5,630 bases of DNA from Nocardiopsaceae bacterium. GTDB lineage: Bacteria; Actinomycetota; Actinomycetes; Streptosporangiales; Streptosporangiaceae. The translations under genes and the position numbers were made by a program. The notes below the pieces were generated by a model that was not told where the DNA came from, ran no database searches, and worked only from the letters and a program-made list of their open reading frames with translations. Position 1 is the first letter of the stretch; each line of letters opens with the position of its first letter. Positions 1 to 4,962 of this stretch are shown here, one piece after another. Where the stretch lies: contig JAIRTY010000214.1 in assembly GCA_031254715.1 (NCBI GenBank), positions 1 to 5,630 on the forward strand. The letters are read 5' to 3'.

Positions 1-1620
1 CTCCCGCTGCGACAGCTCGTGCCGGAGGGCGGCGTATTCGGCGAAGTCGCCGCGTTCGCAGGTCATCGCCCGCGCGTACCCGTCGAGCGCCTCCTGGCTG
101 CGCCTGAGCTGCCGGGCGATCCCGACGACGGCGCGGTCGGCCTGGAACTGGGCGAACGAGGATTCCAGCAGGCTGCGCGCCCGCTCCCGGCCGACCTGGC
201 CGACGAGGTTCACGGCCATGTTGTAGGAGGGCCGGAAGCTCGAATTGAGCTGGTAGGTCCGGGTGCTGGCCAGGCCCGCGACGGCCGCCGGATCGACCCC
301 CGGGTGCCAGAGCACCACCGCGTGGCCCTCCACGTCGATGCCGCGGCGCCCCGCCCGCCCGGTGAGCTGGGTGTACTCCCCCGGGGTCAGCTGGACGTGC
401 TGCTCGCCGTCCCATTTGTCCAGGCGCTCGAGCACCACGGTCCTGGCCGGCATGTTGATGCCGAGCGCGAGCGTCTCGGTCGCGAACACAGCCCGGATCA
501 GGCCCGCCGCGAAGAGCTCTTCCACCACCTCCTTGAAGGTGGGCAGCATGCCCGCGTGGTGGGCGGCGACGCCGCGCTGCAGGCCGGTCAGCCACTCTCC
601 GTAGCCGAGAACCGACAAATCCTCGTCCGCGATGTCCGCGGTCCGGCGCTCGGCGACCGCGGTGATCGCCTTGGCTTCCTCCGGGGTGGCCAGCCGCAGC
701 CCGGCGTCCAGGCACTGCCTGACCGCGGCGTCGCAGCCGGCCCGGCTGAAGATGAACGTGATGGCGGGCAGCAGGCCAGCCGCGTCCAGGCTGCCGATGA
801 TGTCGGGCCGGCTGGGCGGGCGCGGCCGGGGCGGGCGGCGGCCGCCGCGCACCGGCCGGGCCGGCGCCCTGCGCTCGGCCCACTCCGCGCGCCGGGCGAT
901 CCGCAGCAGTTCGGCGTTCACCTGCGCCTTGGCCGCCGGGCCGGTGCCGGTCTCGACGAACAGGTCATACAGCAGCCCGTCCGCCAGCATGTGCTGCCAC
1001 AGCGGCACCGGTCGGTGCTCGTCCACGATCACGGTGGTGCCGCCGCGGACGTCGGTCAGCCAGTCGCCGAACTCCTCGGCGTTGCTCACGGTCGCCGACA
1101 GCGCCGCCACCTGGACCGACTCCGGCAGGTGGATGATCACCTCTTCCCACACGGCGCCCCGGTACCGGTCGGCCAGGTAATGGACCTCGTCCAGCACCAC
1201 GAAGCTGAGCCCGGCCAGCGTGGGCGAGCCCGCGTAGATCATGTTCCGGAGCACCTCGGTGGTCATCACCACCACCGGTGCTTCCCCGTTGATGCTGTTG
1301 TCCCCGGTCAGCAGGCCGACCCGGGCCGCGCCGTAGCGGCGGACCAGGTCGTTGTACTTCTGGTTGGACAGCGCCTTGATCGGCGTGGTGTAGAAGCACT
1401 TGCGGCCCTGGCCGAGCGCCAGGTGCACCGCGAACTCCCCCACCACCGTCTTCCCGGAGCCGGTCGGGGCCGCCACCAGCACCCCGTGGCCAGCGGCCAG
1501 CGCGCGGCAGGCACGCTGCTGGAAGTCGTCAAAGGTGAAGTCGTACAGCGCCTCGAAATCGGCGAAACCATCCGCCTGCCGCTTCCGGAACGCCGCGTAA
1601 CGCTCGGCCGGGGCGGACAT
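1..1620 (-). CDS. helY: Ski2/Mtr4-like DEAD/DEVH-box helicase HelY (3' end outside window)
   Basis: Superfamily 2 ATP-dependent helicase, probably acting on RNA by analogy with Ski2/Mtr4. Residues 1-540 are present; the M. tuberculosis protein is about 900 residues, so the C-terminal part lies beyond the left edge. Visible motifs are the Q-motif-like DDFQQRA (31-37), Walker A APTGSGKT (51-58), TTPIKALSNQK (78-88), LLTGD (103-107), TTEVLRN (120-126), DEVH (144-147), SAT (175-177), PAITFIFSR (285-293), AAHHAGMLP (352-360), ATETLALGINMP (380-391) and QLTGRAGRRGID (418-429). All catalytic motifs look intact. Residues about 241-272 form an Arg/Pro-rich, probably disordered insert between the two RecA-like domains. 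The ATG at 1620 lies 23 bp after the tatC stop, with a weak AGG/GGGGG purine run before it, so it is likely cotranscribed. The sequence agrees closely with my recollection of M. tuberculosis HelY (Rv2092c). Family assignment is secure; the substrate is inference. Confidence 0.95.
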   Translation of the reverse strand, partial: MSAPAERYAAFRKRQADGFADFEALYDFTFDDFQQRACRALAAGHGVLVAAPTGSGKTVVGEFAVHLALGQGRKCFYTTPIKALSNQKYNDLVRRYGAARVGLLTGDNSINGEAPVVVMTTEVLRNMIYAGSPTLAGLSFVVLDEVHYLADRYRGAVWEEVIIHLPESVQVAALSATVSNAEEFGDWLTDVRGGTTVIVDEHRPVPLWQHMLADGLLYDLFVETGTGPAAKAQVNAELLRIARRAEWAERRAPARPVRGGRRPPRPRPPSRPDIIGSLDAAGLLPAITFIFSRAGCDAAVRQCLDAGLRLATPEEAKAITAVAERRTADIADEDLSVLGYGEWLTGLQRGVAAHHAGMLPTFKEVVEELFAAGLIRAVFATETLALGINMPARTVVLERLDKWDGEQHVQLTPGEYTQLTGRAGRRGIDVEGHAVVLWHPGVDPAAVAGLASTRTYQLNSSFRPSYNMAVNLVGQVGRERARSLLESSFAQFQADRAVVGIARQLRRSQEALDGYARAMTCERGDFAEYAALRHELSQRE

Positions 1621-1643
1621 GCCCCCAGCCTAGGGGATGCGAA

Positions 1644-2552
1644 TTACTGCAGGTTGTCGGCGTCGACGCTGTCGTCGAGGTCCAGCGGCGAGATCTCGTC
1701 GTCGGACAGGCCGTCGTACATGGACGGCCGCCGCGCCCGGCGCCGGTCGTTCGCCCAGGTGAATAGCTCAGCGAGCTCGATCAGGACGACGCAAGGGACC
1801 GCCAGCAGCAGCATGCTGAACGGATCCGGGCTGGGGGTGGCGACCGCTGCGAACGCGAACACGCCGAAGATCATCACCCGGCGCCACTTCCGGAACCGGG
1901 CATGCGTGATCACGCCAGCCAGGTTGAGGATCACCATCACCAGCGGCAGCTCGAACGCCAGCCCGAAGATCAGCAGCATGGCGGTGGCGTAGCTGAGGTA
2001 GGTGTCCACGGTGAACACCGCGGCGACGCCGCCCGGGATCATGTGGATGAAGAAGCCCATGGCGTGGCCCATGGCGAAGTAGGCGAACACCGCGCCGATG
2101 CCGAACAGCGGGACGGCGCTGCCGACGAACGCGTACGTCCACTTGCGTTCCCGCGAGTACAGACCGGGCGCGATGAACGCCCACAGCTGGTACAGCCAGA
2201 CGGGGGAGGACACCACCAGGCCCACGATGAACGCGATCTTCAGGTGCAGGAAGAACGCATCGAACACCCCGGTCACGACCAGTTGGTGACCAAACCCGCC
2301 GTGGCACTGGTGGTGGCCGTTTACCACGATGCGGCAGTAAGGCTGTTGCAGGAATGTCCAGATCGGCTTGAAGAAGATCCAGCCGAGCGTCATCCCGGCG
2401 GCCAGCCCGAGCAGCGCCTTGAGCAGCCTGGCACGCAGCTCGCGCAGGTGTTCGAACAGCGGCATCCGGGCGTCGGGGTTGTCCACGTTGCCCCCGGGTC
2501 GCCGTGGCCCGGGCACGTTCGGCTGCCCGGGCGGCTCGGCCGGCTCGCTCAT
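1644..2552 (-). CDS. tatC: Sec-independent (twin-arginine) protein translocase subunit TatC
   Basis: Polytopic membrane receptor that recognises twin-arginine signal peptides and recruits TatA to export folded proteins across the cytoplasmic membrane. The 302-residue product has six hydrophobic segments, roughly 43-61, 97-120, 137-163, 185-207, 225-240 and 244-262. Family signatures are HLRELRARLL (35-44), SSPVWLYQLWAFIAPGLYSRER (start 115), FELPLVM (200-206) and ATPSPDPFSMLLLAVP (238-253). E38, E135, E201 and D243 appear equivalent to E. coli E15, E103, E170 and D211. The N-terminal 30 residues are a Pro/Gly-rich extension. The last 25 residues are strongly acidic (DDEISPLDLDD at 284-294) and probably cytosolic. 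The first external loop carries C73 and C83 with several histidines. The ATG at 2552 follows the tatA stop by 12 bp without a clear Shine-Dalgarno sequence, suggesting translational coupling; M30 (codon at 2465-2463) is an alternative start. No tatB is in the window. Confidence 0.97.
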   Translation of the reverse strand: MSEPAEPPGQPNVPGPRRPGGNVDNPDARMPLFEHLRELRARLLKALLGLAAGMTLGWIFFKPIWTFLQQPYCRIVVNGHHQCHGGFGHQLVVTGVFDAFFLHLKIAFIVGLVVSSPVWLYQLWAFIAPGLYSRERKWTYAFVGSAVPLFGIGAVFAYFAMGHAMGFFIHMIPGGVAAVFTVDTYLSYATAMLLIFGLAFELPLVMVILNLAGVITHARFRKWRRVMIFGVFAFAAVATPSPDPFSMLLLAVPCVVLIELAELFTWANDRRRARRPSMYDGLSDDEISPLDLDDSVDADNLQ

Positions 2553-2564
2553 GGCTGGGCGGTG

Positions 2565-2855
2565 CTAGCCGGGCTGGTTCGTGTGCTGTGCCTCGGGCTG
2601 TGGTGCGCTGGCCGCTCCGGCGGTTTCGGCCGTGCGGGCCGTCTGCGGGGCGGCCAGCTGCTGCGGCGGGGCCGCCTGCGCCTGGGCGTCATCCTCGCCA
2701 TTGTGGTCGCCGCGCAGGCTCGACGTCTCTGACTTGAATATGCGCATGGCCCGGCCCAGCGAGCGGGCGCTGTCAGGCAGCTTCTTCGCGCCGAAGAGCA
2801 CGAGGATCACTGCCGCGAGGATCAGCAGGTGCCACGGGCTGAGTTCACCAATCAT
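2565..2855 (-). CDS. tatA: Sec-independent protein translocase subunit TatA
   Basis: Small membrane protein that oligomerises with TatC to form the twin-arginine translocation pathway. The 96-residue product has classic TatA architecture: a short N-terminus, one transmembrane helix (about 7-20), the FG hinge (F21-G22), then an amphipathic helix starting AKKLPDSARSLGRAMRIFKSE (23-43, its first residues following the hinge). The C-terminal half (about 50-96) is rich in Ala, Gln, Pro and Thr, low in complexity and probably disordered. H9 occupies the position of E. coli TatA Gln8 when the SxW motif is aligned. The KKLPD hinge and single short amphipathic helix favour TatA over TatB, which usually has a longer charged helical region and a different hinge. 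The ATG at 2855 has an AAGGGA Shine-Dalgarno-like stretch (2861-2866), six bases upstream. It lies 54 bp after pafC and 12 bp before tatC in the same operon-like run. Confidence 0.96.
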   Translation of the reverse strand: MIGELSPWHLLILAAVILVLFGAKKLPDSARSLGRAMRIFKSETSSLRGDHNGEDDAQAQAAPPQQLAAPQTARTAETAGAASAPQPEAQHTNQPG

Positions 2856-2908
2856 GTCCGTCCCTTGCTCGGGCTCCCCGCCTGGCGGCGGTGCTTCCGA
2901 TGTTTCAT
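2852..2908 (-). CDS. Candidate 18-residue basic leader/coupling peptide between pafC and tatA
   Basis: This very short ORF fills the pafC/tatA gap exactly. It begins with ATG one base after the pafC TAG, runs 18 codons and ends in a TGA that overlaps the tatA ATG as ATGA. The product would be MKHRKHRRQAGSPSKGRT, with nine Lys, Arg or His residues. A GAGAG run 7-11 bases before its ATG, inside the end of pafC, could serve as a ribosome-binding site. If translated it could carry ribosomes from pafC into tatA. It may equally be chance: in a 54-bp gap one frame often stays open in GC-rich DNA, and tatA has its own plausible Shine-Dalgarno sequence. Third-position G+C is about 14 of 18, somewhat lower than the flanking genes, which argues mildly against long-term coding selection. 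I recognise no family. Confidence 0.25.
   Translation of the reverse strand: MKHRKHRRQAGSPSKGRT
2861..2866 (-). promoter_or_regulatory. Shine-Dalgarno-like site of tatA
   Basis: Minus-strand AAGGGA is followed by a five-base spacer (CGGAC) and then the tatA ATG. It lets tatA be initiated independently of the pafC ribosomes and so weakens, without excluding, the coupling-peptide idea for the same gap. Confidence 0.5.
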
Positions 2909-2909
2909 G

Positions 2910-3956
2910 CTACGCTCTCGGGCGACTTGGGGGAACGAACACGTCCCTGGGCTGCGCATACTGCGCCAGGGCAGCCCCCGCGGCCTCGCTGACCTCCGAG
3001 GCCAGGGCCGCGGGCTCGGTGAGCCGCCCGTCCTCCCCCAGCCCCAGCAGCAGCCGCCGCACCCAGCGCCGGTCCGCGGCCCGCAGCACCACCCGGAGCC
3101 GCCCGTCCCCCAGCTCGGTGACTTCCTCGCACGGGTAGTACTCGGCGACCCAGCGCCCGGCGGCCGCCAGCTCCAGCACCACCCGCAGGTCATCCGGCGC
3201 CGGCCGGTACAGGCCCCGGTCCAGGTCCACTGGCTGCGCGTGCTGCGGGATCTCGGCGGCGTCCGGCAGCACCTCGATGCCGAGCACCCGGTCGGCCCGG
3301 AACAGCCGCACATCGTCCGCCCGGCGGCACCAGCCCTCCAGGTAGGTCCGCCCCTCCACCACCAGCAGCCGCATCGGGTCCACATCGCGCTCGGTGGCCT
3401 CGTCCCGGCCCGGGACGTAGTACTTCAGGTGCACCCGGCGGTCGCGGGCGAGCGCGTCCTGGAGCTGCCCCAGCACGCTGCTGGCGGCGATCTGGTCCAG
3501 CTGGACCGCGACCTGGGCGCTGGGAGCCGCCGCTTCCCCTGCCGCCGCCTCCAGCTTGGCGATGGTGCGGCTCAGCGCCGAGCCGCCGCCCGGCTCCTCG
3601 CTCTCGGCCAGGCTGCCGACGTCGGCGAGCATCCGCAGCGCCACCAGCAGCGCGCTCGCCTCGTCCACCCCCAGCCGGAGCGGCCGGTCCATCGGCTCGG
3701 CCTGGCTGATCTCGATCTCGCCGCCCTCGTAGGACAGGTCGATCGGGCAGTACGGGTCCGGCGCCCGCAGCTCCACGCACCACAGCAGGTTGAGGTCGTC
3801 GATCAGCTCACGCTCGGTCACCCCGAACGCGGCCGCGGTCTCCGGCAGCCCCACCACCTGCCGGCTGATCACGTATGGCACCAGGGCGAGCAGCCGCTGC
3901 AGCCGGTCGCCGCTGGTCCGGCCGGTGCTGGCCCGGGGGGACGAGGCGGACGTCAC
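2910..3956 (-). CDS. pafC: WYL-domain transcriptional activator subunit PafC
   Basis: PafC is one half of PafBC, the WYL-domain activator that turns on the LexA-independent DNA-damage regulon in mycobacteria; the name dates from its first description as a proteasome accessory factor. The 348-residue product has an N-terminal winged-helix-like region (about 15-65, with RLLALVPYVISR and VTERELIDDLNLL), a linker helical region (95-165), a WYL domain (about 155-230, with ERDVDPMRLLVVEGRTYLEG starting at 189) and a C-terminal WCX-like domain (about 255-340). At the eponymous site the sequence is TYL (204-206), so the Trp is replaced by Thr. The reading frame stays open upstream inside pafB, but I place the start at GTG 3956. 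It overlaps the pafB stop as GTGA and has an AAGGGGG Shine-Dalgarno run seven bases upstream. This tight coupling fits two subunits made together. In some actinobacteria the two genes are fused; here they are separate. Confidence 0.93.
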   Translation of the reverse strand: MTSASSPRASTGRTSGDRLQRLLALVPYVISRQVVGLPETAAAFGVTERELIDDLNLLWCVELRAPDPYCPIDLSYEGGEIEISQAEPMDRPLRLGVDEASALLVALRMLADVGSLAESEEPGGGSALSRTIAKLEAAAGEAAAPSAQVAVQLDQIAASSVLGQLQDALARDRRVHLKYYVPGRDEATERDVDPMRLLVVEGRTYLEGWCRRADDVRLFRADRVLGIEVLPDAAEIPQHAQPVDLDRGLYRPAPDDLRVVLELAAAGRWVAEYYPCEEVTELGDGRLRVVLRAADRRWVRRLLLGLGEDGRLTEPAALASEVSEAAGAALAQYAQPRDVFVPPSRPRA

Positions 3957-4900
3957 GCGAGCGCCCCCTTCAGCCGGGTGATCACGGCATCCCGCAGGTC
4001 GGCGGGCTCGGCCACGATCACGTCCGGGCCGAACGAGGCCAGATGCCCGGCGAACCAGCCGGTCTCGCCGAACGGCACCTCGACCTCGTCCCAGCCGTCC
4101 GGGCCCGGGCGCTGCCCGAGCGCGCGCCGTCGCAGGCCGAATCCCGCGCCCGGCCGGACCCGCAGCACCGCGGTCTGCTGCGGCGGTGGCGGCGCGGAGT
4201 CCCAGTCGGCGACCAGCTCCCTGACGTCCTGGCCGGCCGGGACGGTGACAGAACCGGGCGGGCCGGTGAACTCCACCGGGCCCTCGATCCGGCTCAGCCG
4301 GAACACCCGGGTGGCGTCCCTGCCGGTATCGTGACCCGCCACGTACCAGCGCCCGCGCCGGTTGACGACCCCCCATGGCTCGAGCTGGCGGCGCTGCGGG
4401 TCACTCCGCCCGGCCGCCCGGTAACAGAAAGTAACCGGCCGCCGGTCGCGCACCGCTTCCCACAGCGCGCTGAACGAGGCCTCGCCCGCCAGCAGCCGCG
4501 GCTCGATCCCCGGCCGGACCGCCTCCTCGGCATCAACGCCCGCCGCGCGCAGCTTGAGCAGCGCCCCGGCCGCCGCCCCGGCCAGCTCGGCCTGCCGCCA
4601 CACCCGGGCCGCCACCGCGAGCACGGCTGCCTCGTCCGGCGCCAGCCGGATGTCGGGCAGCATGTAGATCTGCCGCGGGATGCGGTAGCCGGGCTCCTCC
4701 TCGCCCGCGGCCCCGGTCTCGAGCGGAATCCCCAGCTCCCGCAATTCCTCCTTGTCCCGCTCGAACATCCGCTTGAACGCGTCGAACGAGTCCGGGTAGC
4801 CGGGGACCGCCGTCCTGATCTGGGTCGCGGTGAGGTAGCGGTCGGTCGCCAGCAGGCAGACGACCAGGCTCAGCAGCCGCTCGGTCTTCCGTTTTGACAT
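3953..4900 (-). CDS. pafB: WYL-domain transcriptional activator subunit PafB
   Basis: PafB partners PafC to form the PafBC activator of DNA-repair genes; WYL domains of this family are thought to sense single-stranded DNA. The 315-residue product starts with a winged helix-turn-helix (about 1-75): SKRKTERLLSLVVCLLAT, then YLTATQIRTAVPGYP (22-36) and the characteristic helix FKRMFERDKEELRELGIPLE (42-61). A WYL domain spans about 140-215 and contains RRGRWYVAGHD (181-191), with W185-Y186-V187 at the signature site and the DATRVFRLSRI strand (195-205) after it. A WCX-like C-terminal domain (about 243-312) follows a Pro-rich linker (PPPP at 237-240). Length is close to the M. tuberculosis PafB of about 330 residues. 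The ATG at 4900 gives the expected N-terminus. A GGGGAG run (4911-4916) is a plausible but rather distant ribosome-binding site. It is the first gene of the minus-strand operon-like run. I saw no pafA or FKBP gene immediately upstream. Confidence 0.94.
   Translation of the reverse strand: MSKRKTERLLSLVVCLLATDRYLTATQIRTAVPGYPDSFDAFKRMFERDKEELRELGIPLETGAAGEEEPGYRIPRQIYMLPDIRLAPDEAAVLAVAARVWRQAELAGAAAGALLKLRAAGVDAEEAVRPGIEPRLLAGEASFSALWEAVRDRRPVTFCYRAAGRSDPQRRQLEPWGVVNRRGRWYVAGHDTGRDATRVFRLSRIEGPVEFTGPPGSVTVPAGQDVRELVADWDSAPPPPQQTAVLRVRPGAGFGLRRRALGQRPGPDGWDEVEVPFGETGWFAGHLASFGPDVIVAEPADLRDAVITRLKGALA
3964..3970 (-). promoter_or_regulatory. Ribosome-binding site fixing the pafC GTG start
   Basis: Minus-strand AAGGGGG lies seven bases before the GTG at 3956, within the last codons of pafB. 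It supports the GTG start over longer in-frame extensions that would overlap pafB by hundreds of bases. Confidence 0.6.
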
Positions 4901-4910
4901 GACCGTCCGT

Positions 4911-4916
4911 CTCCCC
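4911..4916 (-). promoter_or_regulatory. Putative ribosome-binding site of pafB
   Basis: Minus-strand GGGGAG ends ten bases before the pafB ATG. The spacing is at the long end of the usual range, but no better purine run lies nearer the start. Confidence 0.4.
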
Positions 4917-4929
4917 GCCGGGGTTCCGG

Positions 4930-4956
4930 TTGACCCCCAGGGCCGCAGGTTACCCT
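4930..4956 (+). promoter_or_regulatory. Putative promoter of a leaderless DUF3866 transcript
   Basis: A -35-like TTGACC (4930-4935) is followed after 15 bp by TACCCT (4951-4956), which fits the actinobacterial TANNNT -10 consensus. Transcription starting about seven bases after the -10 would fall at or next to the GTG at 4963, giving a leaderless mRNA. Leaderless messages are common in actinobacteria. The spacer is shorter than the usual 17 bp, so the -35 call is weaker than the -10 call. Confidence 0.45.
4947..4952 (-). promoter_or_regulatory. Putative -10 element for the pafB operon, back-to-back with the divergent one
   Basis: The minus strand reads TAACCT, again TANNNT, and shares its TA (4951-4952) with the plus-strand TACCCT. 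A start near 4940 would give a 5' leader of about 40 bases carrying the GGGGAG site. I see no convincing -35 hexamer upstream (4965-4980 region), so the promoter would be extended, activator-dependent or weak. Confidence 0.3.
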
Positions 4957-4962
4957 GCCGGA

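Noticed and set aside
19..1992. 657-codon open frame on the plus strand
   Set aside because: It is antisense to helY and the end of tatC, whose minus-strand translations contain all expected motifs. The plus-strand product is a His/Arg/Pro-rich low-complexity sequence typical of shadow frames in high-GC DNA.
2907..2912. TAGCAT as a -10 element for an internal promoter driving tatA
   Set aside because: The hexamer fits TANNNT but overlaps the pafC stop codon by necessity, and no -35-like sequence lies about 17 bp upstream. The match is too short to claim.
2829..4334. 501-codon open frame on the plus strand
   Set aside because: It lies opposite pafC and part of pafB and gives a Gln/His/Pro/Arg-rich sequence with no recognisable domain. 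It is a complementary-strand artefact of strong G/C third positions.
3957..4376. N-terminal extension of pafC to about 488 residues
   Set aside because: The frame stays open within pafB, but the extension is Arg/Gly-rich noise, the family is about 320-350 residues, and GTG 3956 has a good ribosome-binding site and the classic GTGA overlap.
4901..4962. PafBC-dependent promoter (TTGTCRGTG-N8-TANNNT) upstream of pafB or DUF3866, implying autoregulation
   Set aside because: TANNNT hexamers are present on both strands, but the nonamer does not occur at the right distance from either one.
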